The position numbers were made by a program, and so were the translations under genes. A stretch of 64,000 nt of DNA from Neobacillus niacini (lineage in GTDB: Bacteria > Bacillota > Bacilli > Bacillales > Cytobacillaceae), in the NCBI RefSeq assembly GCF_023715785.1, contig NZ_JAMBOX010000019.1:1-64000 (forward strand), written 5' to 3'. Under the pieces are notes generated by a model. The model searched no databases. It had not been told where the DNA came from and was given only the letters and a program-made list of their open reading frames with translations. Below are positions 8,617 through 18,155 of the stretch, piece after piece. The stretch's first letter is position 1. The number at the start of each line of letters is the position of its first letter.

Positions 8617-8707
8617 TGCAATCTTCCTTCTATTTAAAATTCACTCTGCATATTAGTGTACAAGTATTAAAATAAGTCTATCATGGTTATTGAGGGGAGG
8701 TTTGGCC

Positions 8708-9304
8708 ATGTTCACTAGAACCGAAAGCTTCAACGAGTTTCTTCGCTTCTATCCGATTGTTTCGATTATTGTGGCGATCCATATCGTCTTATATCTTTTA
8801 ACCATTTTACCAGTATTCCCAAACTTCTGGTTCATCGAAAACCTATCCGGAGTGAATCTTTATATTATGGAAGGGGAATTTTGGCGGCTCATTACCCCGA
8901 CCTTTATGCACAGCGGTTTTTCGCATATGCTGTTTAACAGTTTCTCTCTGGTGTTATTCGGGCCAGCGCTGGAGCGGATGCTTGGCGGAGCCAGATTTTT
9001 GCTGGTGTATCTAGTTTCCGGTTTTATTGCCAATGTTGCCACCTTATTGCTGGAGCCACTGACTTACACCCACGTCGGCTCGAGCGGGGCAATCTTTGGG
9101 CTTTTTGGCTATTATATCGCCATGATTGTTTTTCATAAAGATAGACTTTCCAAGCAAAACTCGCAAACCATCATCACACTTTGCGTAATCAGCTTAATTA
9201 TGACATTTATTGAGCCGAATATTAATATCACGGCCCACCTGTTTGGACTGCTCGGCGGTTTTATATTGGGGGCAGTTCCGCAAAAAAACAGGGCTAACCG
9301 CTAA
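8708..9304 (+). CDS. ydcA: Rhomboid-family intramembrane serine protease (YdcA)
   Basis: This 198-residue polytopic protein has about six membrane segments. The catalytic serine is in GSSGAIFGLFG and the catalytic histidine in TAHLFGLLGG; the HSGFSHMLFN loop between TM1 and TM2 is also typical. GGGGAGG lies 7 nt before ATG 8708, so an in-frame TTG at 8690 is not the start. It is convergent with ydbT and shares a bidirectional terminator. Confidence 0.93.
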   Translation: MFTRTESFNEFLRFYPIVSIIVAIHIVLYLLTILPVFPNFWFIENLSGVNLYIMEGEFWRLITPTFMHSGFSHMLFNSFSLVLFGPALERMLGGARFLLVYLVSGFIANVATLLLEPLTYTHVGSSGAIFGLFGYYIAMIVFHKDRLSKQNSQTIITLCVISLIMTFIEPNINITAHLFGLLGGFILGAVPQKNRANR

Positions 9305-9323
9305 TCTAGGCTGCCCTGTTTTT
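9282..9323. terminator. Bidirectional terminator between rhomboid gene and ydbT
   Basis: AAAAACAGGGC and GCCCTGTTTTT form an 11-bp stem with A- and T-runs on both sides. It overlaps the stop codons of both convergent genes. Confidence 0.85.
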
Positions 9324-10752
9324 GCTTTTCTCTTGAATACCATTGATAAATTTTTTGTACATCACTTATTTCCAGATCAGACACCGTGCCGCCTGCCCCG
9401 CCAAATCCAGAGGATACTGACGCCCCGACTGTTCCCAAATCCTGTCTCCTTTGAAAATAGCTTTCCTGCATTTCGAGGCTCTGAATTTTATTTTTCAACA
9501 TAAAAACGGTCACGCGATCTATGGTTCGATACCTCAAACTCAACTGACGCTGGTGAATACTCCACCCGCCCGCCTTGAATTTGGCGATGGCCCAAAACGA
9601 TCCAAGTGCCATAAGGATTAATGCCAGCAAGCCCCAGATTTTCAGAAAAATTAAGGCCGCTGTGACAACCGGGATTGTAAAAAACCAGCTCCGAAACAGA
9701 TATCGCCGCTTGGCCCGCTTTGGCAATGGGGTGAAGTCCGTTGTTAGAGCATATTCCGGCAGGTAAGGTCCGATGATGGACCGAATCTGGTCTACCTTTA
9801 CGATTGGAAGCAAAGTGACATTAGCTCCTTCCTCGTTCGCCGAGGAGCCGCCGGCGCTTTCAATATAGACCGTACCATAGCCGATCAGCTGCCTGATAAT
9901 CGGTTCATTGATACGAATGGCCTGAATTCGCTTTAAAGGAACGGTTATTTGCTTTTTTTCCAGCAGCCCTTGGGATATGATGAGGTCCCCTTCTTTTTTC
10001 ACCACGGCAAAGTTCGCATACTTCAGCATCGTGATGATGAGGCCGATCATCCAGGCGATGGATAAGCCGATAAAGACGAAAAATGCGATGGTTATTAGGT
10101 TATGAATCGCCCAGTCCTTGAGACCCCTGAACAGTCTTTTAAACGGGATGAGATCATCAAACTGCGACAGCAAGGCAAAGAGAGCGGAAATCACCACCCC
10201 CGTGCCGCCGGAGGTCAATGAGAGAATGACCAATTGCCGGGTGGAGATGTTAAAAATTTGCTCGATTTCCGATTCGGCTTGCGTGTCCCGGGTATCGGCA
10301 TTTTTCGCTGCCGCGACATAGTCTTGAATGAGACTTGCTTCTCCCTTGGAGATGGCTGATAGGACGGCTTCCGCCTCATCGTCACCGCTGCTCCCGGCTG
10401 TTTCAATTTTCACTTTAACAAGCCCAAATAATCGTTGCAAAATACCTTCGGTTAAATCTATGCTTTGAATTCTTTCAAAAGGTATATAACGTTTTTTGCG
10501 GACGAATATCCCGTATTCAATCCGAACCTCGTCATTTTCGATTCTATATGTATAGCGGTACCACGACAAGATGCCGGAAACAAAGGTGAAAAGGACGATT
10601 ACGAGAGCGGCTATCAAGGAAAAAATCATGGATAATCCGCCATCTCTGCCTGCCGAAAAGAGAATGGCAGCCACAGGAATCAACATGTTTTTTATTCCTT
10701 TAAGTGTATTGATCACACTGGCAATCGGGTGAAGCCGTTTCGGTTCAAACAT
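9301..10752 (-). CDS. ydbT: YdbT-like membrane protein with bacterial PH (bPH2) domains
   Basis: This 483-residue protein has three segments that each pair transmembrane helices with a bPH2 (DUF304/YdbS-like) domain: YRYTYRIENDEVRIEYGIFVRKKRYIPFERIQSIDL (given here only as a landmark near residues 70-105) starts the first, and a second follows near residue 265. The start is set at ATG 10752, overlapping the ydbS stop by 8 nt, behind GGTGGAGGAGG. In B. subtilis the ydbS-ydbT pair is linked to resistance to amyloliquecidin-like bacteriocins; that role is literature knowledge, not visible here. Confidence 0.85.
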   Translation of the reverse strand: MFEPKRLHPIASVINTLKGIKNMLIPVAAILFSAGRDGGLSMIFSLIAALVIVLFTFVSGILSWYRYTYRIENDEVRIEYGIFVRKKRYIPFERIQSIDLTEGILQRLFGLVKVKIETAGSSGDDEAEAVLSAISKGEASLIQDYVAAAKNADTRDTQAESEIEQIFNISTRQLVILSLTSGGTGVVISALFALLSQFDDLIPFKRLFRGLKDWAIHNLITIAFFVFIGLSIAWMIGLIITMLKYANFAVVKKEGDLIISQGLLEKKQITVPLKRIQAIRINEPIIRQLIGYGTVYIESAGGSSANEEGANVTLLPIVKVDQIRSIIGPYLPEYALTTDFTPLPKRAKRRYLFRSWFFTIPVVTAALIFLKIWGLLALILMALGSFWAIAKFKAGGWSIHQRQLSLRYRTIDRVTVFMLKNKIQSLEMQESYFQRRQDLGTVGASVSSGFGGAGGTVSDLEISDVQKIYQWYSREKQKQGSLD

Positions 10753-11224
10753 CCTCCTCCACCACCCTTGCCAATTTTGATATGTAGTGGCGCAGCTCTT
10801 CGGCTTCGGTTTCATCGAGGGCGGGAATGGTATGCATGGTTGCTGCCGTATGAACAATCACAGAAGCCAGTTTGTATTTTCTAAGAATGGGCCCCTGGAC
10901 TGTGTCGACGTGCTGGACGCGTACCATCGGGACAAGCGTGCGGGTGCGGATAAAGATTCCCTCCTGCAGTTCCAATTCTTCCTCCCTGACCTCATAGCGC
11001 CAGCGCTTCCACCTTAGCGACGGAAAGATTAATATATGTAATATGGTAAAAATAACGCCAAGTATGATGAGTATGATGGATATCCATTGCGGCCCTTGGA
11101 AAATGTGCAGCAGGACGATCGCTGTAGCAGCGATTGACCACTCGATAACTGCTCTAATGACCCCTGATATCCGCCACACCGTTAACGCTTTTGGCGAAAT
11201 TCGATTTTGTGGTTCAGTTAGCAT
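10745..11224 (-). CDS. ydbS: YdbS-like membrane protein with one bPH2 domain
   Basis: A 159-residue protein, the same length as B. subtilis YdbS. It has two membrane segments near residues 20-60 and then a bPH2 domain with YEVREEELELQEGIF and a VRVQHVDTVQGPILRKY block. AAAGGGGG sits before ATG 11224, while the longer in-frame extension has no such site. It is translationally coupled to ydbT. The promoter should lie between 11225 and array B. Confidence 0.87.
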   Translation of the reverse strand: MLTEPQNRISPKALTVWRISGVIRAVIEWSIAATAIVLLHIFQGPQWISIILIILGVIFTILHILIFPSLRWKRWRYEVREEELELQEGIFIRTRTLVPMVRVQHVDTVQGPILRKYKLASVIVHTAATMHTIPALDETEAEELRHYISKLARVVEEDV

Positions 11225-11321
11225 ACGTATACCCCCTTTGCGGCTTACCACATATAAGTATACATGGAAATGATTAGGGGGACTAGTACGCAAAATGTGG
11301 GGTAAACTGCTATCGATAACC

Positions 11322-11728
11322 CGCTATCAGACACTTTCACTCTAACTCCACCTATTTTGTTTTTTAGAAGACGTCTATTAGACACTTTCACTCTAACAGC
11401 ACTCATTTTGTCTTTTAGAGGACGTCTATTAGACACTTTTACTCTAACCGCACTCATTTTGTCTTTTAGAAGCTGTCTATTAGACACTTTCACTCTAACA
11501 GCACTCATTTTGTCTTTTAGAGGACGTCTATTAGACACTTTCCATCTAACTCCACCTATTTTGTCTTTTAGAGGACGTCTATTAGACACTTTCACTCTAA
11601 CAGCACTCATTTTGTCTTTTAGAGGACGTCTATTAGACACTTTTACTCTAACCGCACTCATTTTGTCTTTTAGAAGCTGTCTATTAGACACTTTCCACGC
11701 TAACCACACTCATTTTGTCTTTTAGACA
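11322..11728. repeat. Tandem repeat array B, eight units of 51 bp
   Basis: GTCTATTAGACAC recurs at 11373, 11424, 11475, 11526, 11577, 11628 and 11679, exactly 51 bp apart, after a degenerate first unit at 11322. Each unit carries the dyad GTCTTTTAGA and TCTATTAGAC around a 5-nt loop (one mismatch in 10). Linker variants repeat in the order 1-2-3-4, 1'-2-3-4', so a 204-bp four-unit block seems to have duplicated. Since 51 is divisible by 3, both strands show long open frames made only of repeats. The array lies between the cshA terminator and ydbS. Confidence 0.92.
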
Positions 11729-11759
11729 GCATTCCCTGTCTTAATCTCCACCCTAAAGC

Positions 11760-11795
11760 AAAAAAAAGCACCGACCACGATGGTCCATGCTTTTT
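11760..11795 (-). terminator. Intrinsic terminator of cshA
   Basis: The minus strand has AAGCA, TGGACCA/TGGTC and TGCTT pairing, followed by eight Ts. It begins 9 nt after the stop codon and array B starts about 30 nt beyond it. Confidence 0.85.
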
Positions 11796-11803
11796 AAATA
11801 ATC

Positions 11804-13309
11804 TTATTGATGATTGTAGCTTTTTGACTTCGGCTTGCTGCCGCTAGGTCTGCGGTCGCCGCGCGGTTTTACGGGCGCCTTTTTCCGGCGGTCATCAGAT
11901 CTGTAGCCGCGGGAATCGTCCCTTCTGCGGCGGTCTCCGCCACGGTCGCCACGGTCAAATGACTTTCTTTCCCGTTTATTTGGAAGCGGCGCTTCTTCCG
12001 TCAGCTTCACCGGTGTTGTGTCCGGCTCTTTCGTCAGCATTTTCAAAACTGCTGCAACAACAGTCTCGGCATCATTGGCTTCCAGTAATTCCTCAGCAGC
12101 CGCTCTGTAATATTGTAGGTTGTTCGAATCAATGGTTGCTAAAATCTTATCAACCACTGCACGCTGCTGGCCTTCCAATGCCTCATCAAGAGTTGGTGGC
12201 TTCATTCTTTCCATTTTGCGCTTCGTGGTTTTTTCCACTACGAACAAATATGGCTTTTCACGCGGTGTAATAAACGTCATTGCCACACCGGTTTTGCCGG
12301 CACGGCCAGTACGGCCAATGCGGTGAACATAGCTTTCCGGATCTTGAGGAATGTCAAAGTTATACACGTGGGTAACACCGGAAATATCAAGGCCGCGAGC
12401 CGCTACGTCTGTTGCCACAAGCACATCAATCGAACCTTCTTTAAACTTGCGCAGGACAGACAAGCGCTTCGCCTGGCTCAAATCGCCATGGATGCCTTCA
12501 GCCGTATAGCCGCGCAGGTTTAATGCCTCTGATAATTCGTCGACACGGCGCTTTGTCCGTCCGAACACAATTGCCAGTTCAGGTGATTGAATATCGAGAA
12601 GTCTTGTTAAAATATCAAATTTGTTCTTTTCCTGAACCTCCACATAATACTGCTCAATCAAAGGTACAGTCATTTCTTTTGTTTTCACGCGGACAATCTG
12701 AGGATCCTTCATGAATTTTTCCGCAATGCGCTGAATTGGCGCGGGCATTGTCGCCGAGAACAGCAATGTCTGACGCTCTTCAGGAATCCCCGCCAAAATG
12801 GATTCAATATCCTCAATAAAGCCCATGTTGAGCATTTCATCTGCTTCATCTAGAATTACAGTCTGGATATTGTCAAGACGCATAGTTCTTCTGTTAATAT
12901 GGTCGAGAAGCCGTCCCGGTGTACCGACAATAATATGCGGAGCTTTCTTTAATGAACGAATTTGCCGTCCGATGTCCTGGCCGCCGTAAATTGGCAGGAC
13001 TCGCACTCTCTTGCCGGCACCGATTTTATAAAGCTCCTCGGATACTTGGATCGCCAGCTCCCGTGTTGGGGCAATGATAATCCCCTGAATTGCCTCTAAG
13101 CTCGTATCAACCTTTTCAACCAATGGGATTCCAAATGCTGCCGTCTTACCAGTCCCCGTCTGAGCTTGGCCAATCACATCTTTATTTTCTAAGCTCAATG
13201 GTATCGTTTCTGACTGGATGGGGGTGGCTTCCTCAAAACCCATGCGCAGGACAGCTTTTAACGTCGCCTGGCTTATACCTAAATCTTCAAACTTGGTCAA
13301 TGTTTTCAA
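11804..13309 (-). CDS. cshA: DEAD-box RNA helicase CshA
   Basis: This 501-residue ATP-dependent RNA helicase has all core motifs: the Q motif (EEATPIQSETIPL), AQTGTGKT, PTRELA, DEAD within VILDEADEML, SAT (LFSATMP), and HRIGRTGRAG. The C-terminal 60 residues are a basic, glycine- and arginine-rich tail that would bind RNA. CshA works in cold adaptation, ribosome assembly and the RNA degradosome. The order murF-cshA-ydbS-ydbT is as in B. subtilis. A terminator-like hairpin sits about 85 nt upstream of the start. Confidence 0.95.
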   Translation of the reverse strand: MKTLTKFEDLGISQATLKAVLRMGFEEATPIQSETIPLSLENKDVIGQAQTGTGKTAAFGIPLVEKVDTSLEAIQGIIIAPTRELAIQVSEELYKIGAGKRVRVLPIYGGQDIGRQIRSLKKAPHIIVGTPGRLLDHINRRTMRLDNIQTVILDEADEMLNMGFIEDIESILAGIPEERQTLLFSATMPAPIQRIAEKFMKDPQIVRVKTKEMTVPLIEQYYVEVQEKNKFDILTRLLDIQSPELAIVFGRTKRRVDELSEALNLRGYTAEGIHGDLSQAKRLSVLRKFKEGSIDVLVATDVAARGLDISGVTHVYNFDIPQDPESYVHRIGRTGRAGKTGVAMTFITPREKPYLFVVEKTTKRKMERMKPPTLDEALEGQQRAVVDKILATIDSNNLQYYRAAAEELLEANDAETVVAAVLKMLTKEPDTTPVKLTEEAPLPNKRERKSFDRGDRGGDRRRRDDSRGYRSDDRRKKAPVKPRGDRRPSGSKPKSKSYNHQ

Positions 13310-13397
13310 TCTCCTTCATCTATTTAAGAATATTTTTGATATTCAGTGCCAAATCTATTCTCCCGTTACGGTTCAATTCACATTATATATTTTACCA

Positions 13398-13435
13398 AAA
13401 AAAAGACATTCCTCCCAAGGAGTATGCCCTCATTT
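13398..13435 (-). terminator. Terminator or leader attenuator between murF and cshA
   Basis: On the minus strand GGCAT and CTCC pair with GGAG and ATGTC, followed by eight Ts. It lies about 230 nt past the murF stop and 85 nt before the cshA ATG. It could end the ddl-murF transcript or act as an attenuator in a cshA leader. A TATAAT -10-like hexamer lies directly downstream at 13382-13387 but lacks a good -35. A further hairpin (GACAAGGC/GCCTTGTC, about 13594-13622) has no clear T-run. The rest of 13310-13661 shows nothing recognisable. Confidence 0.55.
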
Positions 13436-13661
13436 ACCAAAACAAAATCAAACTTTCTTGATTCCGTACACATAAATTCAACTACGTCACTCGAGCTGCC
13501 ATAAAACGGCCGGCCGATACGAGAGTTTTCATTTAATCTTCATTAGACACATTGTAAATAATCATACCATCTTCATGATGAATATGCAAATGAGACAAGG
13601 CATTTAATTGCAGCCTTGTCCCTATTTATTGTTAAAAATAAACTCACAATGGCAGAAACTG

Positions 13662-15038
13662 TCAGCTTTGCAGTGCTTTGACCACTTCTTCCAACTTCAT
13701 GCCTCTTGAAGCTTTCACAAGTACAAGCGAATGATTATCGACATGCTGATCCAGTGCTTTAATAAGTTCACTTTTTTCCATAAAAGCAAAAACCCGCTGT
13801 TCCCCTAATGTCTTGCGCGCTCCATGGGCAATATGGCTGCCTAGTTCACCATAGGTGAACACGAAATCAATTTTATCAGGATCCAAGCCTTCGCCAATTT
13901 GATAATGATACTGTTCCTCCTGCGGCCCCAGCTCAAGCATGTCTCCGAGAACCAAGATTTTTCGGTCATAGCCGCGAAGGTTGGCCACCAGTTCAATGGC
14001 CGCCATCATGGAAGTTGGGCTGGCATTATAGGCATCATTGATGATTTTTTCGCCATGCTTGCCTTCGACCAGTTCCATACGCATATTTGTCAACTTGACC
14101 CCGCGGAGCCCTTCCTTCATTTTTTCAAAGGGGATGGAAAAATGGCGGGCAATCAGCATCGAAGCCAGGGCATTAAGAATATTATGTGTTCCCAATACAG
14201 GCAATTCAAAGGTTTCAGCCGAAGCATTAATTTTAAAACTGTTTCCTTGATCCAGCTGATGGATTTCAGTCGGGTACAGATTATTCGTCTCACTGCGGCC
14301 AAAGGTCTGCACCTCGACATTGCCTTTAAAACGGTGAATCCGCTCCATCAACAGCGGTTCATCTCCGTGGAGGACAGCTAGTCCGCCGTCTTTAAGCCCC
14401 TGAAGAATTTCAAGCTTCGCTTCGGCAATTCCTTCTCTTGAACCAAGGTCAAGCAGGTGGGATTCGCCAATGTTGGTAATCACAACAGCATCCGGACAGG
14501 CAAGCTTGGTCAGGAATTCAATTTCTCCCCTGCCGCTCATCCCCATCTCCAAAACCGCAATTTCCGTATCTTCCCGTAAGCCCAGCACAGTTAATGGCAG
14601 GCCAATATGGTTATTAAAATTGCCCTCCGTTTTTTGCACCTTATATTTTAACGCCAACAAGCTAGACGTCATATCCTTGGCTGTCGTTTTGCCGTTGCTG
14701 CCGGTAATGCCAACGACTTTTACCGATAGCTCCCTGCGATAGCTGCGAGCCAATTCCTGCAGTGCCACCAGGCAGTCATCGACTAGCAAAATCGGCAGAT
14801 CCTTCGGCGGGTTCGGGACATCCTTTTGCCATAACGCGGCGGCCGCGCCATTATGAATCGATTGGATGACATAATCATGGCCGTCAACATGCTCCCCCTG
14901 AAATGGAACAAACAGGTTCCCTGGTTCTATTTTCCGAGAATCGATCGTAACCCCTGATATGACGATATCAGCAAACGGGGTAATGTCATTTTGTATAGAA
15001 ACCATCTCGGCAATCTGCTTTAATGATCGTTTTATCAT
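13662..15038 (-). CDS. murF: UDP-N-acetylmuramoyl-tripeptide--D-alanyl-D-alanine ligase
   Basis: The 458-residue ligase adds D-Ala-D-Ala to the UDP-MurNAc tripeptide. The Mur-ligase ATP-binding loop is VVGITGSNGKTTAKDM near residue 110, followed by GNFNNHIGLPLT and the Mur-typical NDAYNASPTSM near residue 325. It is directly downstream of ddl, which makes its substrate. GAAGGAGGG precedes the ATG. Confidence 0.96.
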   Translation of the reverse strand: MIKRSLKQIAEMVSIQNDITPFADIVISGVTIDSRKIEPGNLFVPFQGEHVDGHDYVIQSIHNGAAAALWQKDVPNPPKDLPILLVDDCLVALQELARSYRRELSVKVVGITGSNGKTTAKDMTSSLLALKYKVQKTEGNFNNHIGLPLTVLGLREDTEIAVLEMGMSGRGEIEFLTKLACPDAVVITNIGESHLLDLGSREGIAEAKLEILQGLKDGGLAVLHGDEPLLMERIHRFKGNVEVQTFGRSETNNLYPTEIHQLDQGNSFKINASAETFELPVLGTHNILNALASMLIARHFSIPFEKMKEGLRGVKLTNMRMELVEGKHGEKIINDAYNASPTSMMAAIELVANLRGYDRKILVLGDMLELGPQEEQYHYQIGEGLDPDKIDFVFTYGELGSHIAHGARKTLGEQRVFAFMEKSELIKALDQHVDNHSLVLVKASRGMKLEEVVKALQS

Positions 15039-15058
15039 CGGTTAACCCTCCTTCAATA

Positions 15059-15089
15059 TAAAATCGACACGGCATTAGCAAGCCGTGTC
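15059..15089 (-). terminator. Hairpin between ddl and murF
   Basis: GACACGGC and GCCGTGTC form an 8-bp stem on the minus strand, followed by GATTTTATATT. The T-run is poor, so it may be a partial terminator or mRNA stability element within the ddl-murF transcript. Confidence 0.5.
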
Positions 15090-15098
15090 ATGTCAGTC

Positions 15099-16178
15099 TT
15101 AGAACGTGTATTTAATCTGCTGCTTTTCGGCATGCCTTTCCTTCGCTAGATTAACAAGACGCTCGATTAGTTCCGGATACTCGACACCGGTATGCTTCCA
15201 CAACAGCGGGAACATGCTGAATGGGGTAAAGCCAGGCATGGTATTTACCTCATTAATCAGGACTTTCCCTTCCTCTGTCAAAAAGAAATCAGCGCGCACC
15301 AGTCCGGAACAATCCAACGCTTTAAAGGAGCGTATTGCCATATCTTTAATTTCCTTATACTCCTCCTCTGTTACATCGGCTGGAATGATCAGGGCCGTAT
15401 CGCCATCTTCATATTTCGCTTTATAGTCGTAAAAATCCTTTTTCGGAACAATTTCACCGGCAACTGAACATTGCGGTTCATCGTTTCCAAGGACGCCAAC
15501 TTCGATTTCACGAGCCACGACGCCTTCTTCAATAATTACTTTCCGGTCAAACTGGAATGCCTCCACGAATGCCGTCTGTAGTTCCGCTCTGTTTCGGCAC
15601 TTGCTGATTCCAACACTCGATCCGAGATTGGCCGGTTTGACAAAGCACGGATAACCAATCGCCGCTTCAACCTTGGCACAGGCCGCTTCCTGGTCCTTCT
15701 GCCATTCGCTTTTGATAAACGAAACGTAATGAACTTGGGCTAGGTCAGCCTGGGCAAAAACATTTTTCATCATCACTTTATCCATACCTGCTGCAGAGGC
15801 CAGAACTCCATTACCGACATACGGAAGGTTTAAAAGCTCCAGTAATCCCTGTACGGTTCCGTCCTCGCCGTTAGGCCCGTGCAAAAGCGGGAAAATGACA
15901 TCAAGCTGTGCATTTTCCTGCTGCTCTGCCTGGAATAGTGCCGGGGTAAATGAGGCTGTTGACAGCTGGCCCGCTTGGGAAAATTCGAGCTGGCTAATAT
16001 TTTCTGGTGGAGCGGTTAATTGCGGCCCTTTAATCCACTGGCCATCAACATTTATGTAAATCGGATAAATATCGAATTTTTCAAGATTTAATGCCTTAAT
16101 AACCGCCAGAGCCGTTTGCATTGATACCTTATGCTCCGCAGATTTTCCGCCATATAACAAACCTAATTTTGTTTTCAT
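15099..16178 (-). CDS. ddl: D-alanine--D-alanine ligase
   Basis: A 359-residue ATP-grasp enzyme. The N-terminal GLLYGGKSAEHKVSM, the LHGPNGEDGTVQG loop near residue 100, CFVKPANLGSSVGISK near residue 175 and the C-terminal NEVNTMPGFTPFSMFP are diagnostic. It makes D-Ala-D-Ala from the product of alr and feeds murF 60 nt downstream. The position after a convergent-free 216-bp gap (16179-16394) suggests its own promoter there; TAAAAT is a possible -10. Confidence 0.96.
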   Translation of the reverse strand: MKTKLGLLYGGKSAEHKVSMQTALAVIKALNLEKFDIYPIYINVDGQWIKGPQLTAPPENISQLEFSQAGQLSTASFTPALFQAEQQENAQLDVIFPLLHGPNGEDGTVQGLLELLNLPYVGNGVLASAAGMDKVMMKNVFAQADLAQVHYVSFIKSEWQKDQEAACAKVEAAIGYPCFVKPANLGSSVGISKCRNRAELQTAFVEAFQFDRKVIIEEGVVAREIEVGVLGNDEPQCSVAGEIVPKKDFYDYKAKYEDGDTALIIPADVTEEEYKEIKDMAIRSFKALDCSGLVRADFFLTEEGKVLINEVNTMPGFTPFSMFPLLWKHTGVEYPELIERLVNLAKERHAEKQQIKYTF

Positions 16179-16394
16179 ACAAGTGCCTCCATTTTTTCAT
16201 TCAATCTATTTTAACACTTTATTAAATCAGAAAGGAAATACCTCTGGTCATGTTTTAATGTTTTTTTTCTAGTATATGAATCATGGTGCTTGCCTCACAA
16301 CAATCTCTCGGAAATTTGTCAAGATTTCGCCAAAAAGTGGCTGTTTTTTCCTGTAAGATAATTTTGTAGACACATATTTTGGAGGTGCCAAAAA

Positions 16395-17057
16395 ATGTCG
16401 GGGACGTTTTTATCAGTATTATTATTTGGATTTCTGCTTGGAATCAAGCATGCAATTGAACCTGACCATGTTATTGCCGTTTCCACCATTGCCAGCGAAT
16501 CAAAAAATATCAAACGTTCGACGTTTGCCGGAATCTACTGGGGAATTGGGCATACAGCCACACTATTCATTTTTGGAATGGTTATGATTGTCGCTAAAAA
16601 TACCATCACAGATATGCTTGCCATGAGCCTGGAATTTTTAGTCGGGGTTATGCTTGTCACCTTGGGCATGTCAAGCCTTCATAAGGTTGTTCCCCATAAG
16701 CATAAGCACAGTCACTCTCATGAGACGTCAAATGGCAAAAGCCGGCCGCAGTTGAAGTCGTTTTTTATCGGGTTTATTCACGGTCTTGCCGGAAGTGCCG
16801 CAATGGTGCTGTTAACGATGAGCACTGTATCAACCGTCTGGGAGGGTGCCTTGTATATCTTGATTTTTGGCTTTGGCACCGTTGTCGGCATGCTCTCCTT
16901 TTCAACAATCATTGGTCTGCCTTTTGTATTGACGTCCGGAAAACAAATTAACCGTAAGTTAAATAATGTGGCAGGAATTATCAGTATTCTGTTCGGCCTT
17001 TATTATATGTATAACCTGGGTGTTAACGAGGGATTGTTTTCGCTATGGTTTTCATGA
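16395..17057 (+). CDS. NicO/UreH-type metal transport membrane protein
   Basis: This 220-residue protein has six predicted membrane segments. The first contains GIKHAIEPDHVIAVST, the HX4DH signature of nickel/cobalt transporters. A cytoplasmic-style loop HKHKHSHSHE (near residues 100-110) is a metal-binding histidine cluster. Related Bacillus proteins are called urease accessory protein UreH, but no urease genes are present here, so nickel or cobalt transport is only inferred. GGAGG precedes the ATG by 7 nt. Confidence 0.8.
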   Translation: MSGTFLSVLLFGFLLGIKHAIEPDHVIAVSTIASESKNIKRSTFAGIYWGIGHTATLFIFGMVMIVAKNTITDMLAMSLEFLVGVMLVTLGMSSLHKVVPHKHKHSHSHETSNGKSRPQLKSFFIGFIHGLAGSAAMVLLTMSTVSTVWEGALYILIFGFGTVVGMLSFSTIIGLPFVLTSGKQINRKLNNVAGIISILFGLYYMYNLGVNEGLFSLWFS

Positions 17058-17068
17058 TTGAAAAACCT

Positions 17069-17098
17069 GGGGGTGACCCTCTTGAGTCACCCCGTTTA
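17069..17098. terminator. Bidirectional terminator
   Basis: GGGGTGAC and GTCACCCC form an 8-bp stem. The plus side runs into GTTTAT and the minus side into AGGTTTTTC, so it can serve both convergent genes. Confidence 0.75.
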
Positions 17099-17872
17099 TA
17101 TTACATTCAGCTTCCATTCTTTTGTCTTTTTGTCATAAATAATTTTGGCATGGCATGGTTTATCGGCCATTTCCTGATATTCCTCGTACATATCATCCAT
17201 ATTGGCAAAGTCCCCAAGAACCCAAGCAGGTATTTCAATCTTTGTCCGTTGCACATCTGCATCCTTTAAAGCTAGACAAAGCCCTTCCTTAAAAAACGGC
17301 GTCAATGACAGGAGAATTTCCTTATTCACCGGCGGATAAGTCCGTTTTTTCCGGAGCCCAAGCAAAGACTTTTCAGGCTTCAATTCGCCAAGCTTGGCAG
17401 CAATCGTGTCGCTTAATAGCTGAAAGAAATCCTTAAACGTGCGATAATAGGTTTTGTTGAACCAGCCATCATCATGGGCCAAATACACAAAGCGATTGCC
17501 CAATTTATTATAGAACGGCATTTTTAAATGGTGTTTATGGTGGCCCAAGTATAGTAATTCCGCCATTTCCTGCCCTGTCAGTTCATTTAGCCCTTCTTCC
17601 TCCTGAAAATCAATCCAGCAGAAGTTTCCGTATCCATAAACATCGTCTGCAGCCAATTTGCCAATCCGATCATCCGGACAATATTCGAGCAGGGTATGCA
17701 TATTAAAATCAGCATCATCAAAACGGTGTTGGAGCAGAAGCAAGTTATTTAATGAACCCGAAAAGACAGCAGCAAATTCAGTGAATTCTATACCATGGGT
17801 TAGCACATACTGGTCCGATTGATTTAAATGGATATAGACTAGATCCCGTATGTCCTGATGATGCTTTTTCAC
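17096..17872 (-). CDS. Conserved protein of unknown function (258 aa)
   Basis: I do not recognise a characterised family. The protein is soluble, rich in aromatic residues and aspartate/histidine (for example FDDADFNMHTLLEY, LGHHKHHLKMPFYNKLG), with no signal peptide or membrane segment. GTG 17872 is chosen because GGAGGAG sits 7 nt upstream; the in-frame TTG at 17878 is too close to it. It is convergent with the NicO-type gene and divergent from mgtE. Confidence 0.75.
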   Translation of the reverse strand: MKKHHQDIRDLVYIHLNQSDQYVLTHGIEFTEFAAVFSGSLNNLLLLQHRFDDADFNMHTLLEYCPDDRIGKLAADDVYGYGNFCWIDFQEEEGLNELTGQEMAELLYLGHHKHHLKMPFYNKLGNRFVYLAHDDGWFNKTYYRTFKDFFQLLSDTIAAKLGELKPEKSLLGLRKKRTYPPVNKEILLSLTPFFKEGLCLALKDADVQRTKIEIPAWVLGDFANMDDMYEEYQEMADKPCHAKIIYDKKTKEWKLNVI

Positions 17873-18155
17873 TGCCAAACTCCTCCGATCAACAACAATT
17901 GAATAAATATTATTATAAGTTTCCTCGTACTGGAAATTCCTTTTATTTCACACCTATTCATTTTAACAAATAATAGGCCAAATAGCTTATTTCAATTGTT
18001 TTACAAAAAGTATCCTTTGATTAATATTCCTGTAACTTTTTACGGTCGATTTTCCGGCTGTAATATCGCATACTATTAACAGGTGTATAGAGCCTTTTAT
18101 AGTAAACCTCGCACGGCACCTCGGGATCAGGCCCGGCCGGAAAGGAGTGACTTCC

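Noticed and set aside
11245..11725. Two long overlapping frames of about 154 and 122 codons on opposite strands
   Set aside because: They consist of 17-residue repeats caused by the 51-bp period of array B. There are no ribosome binding sites, and both strands are equally open.
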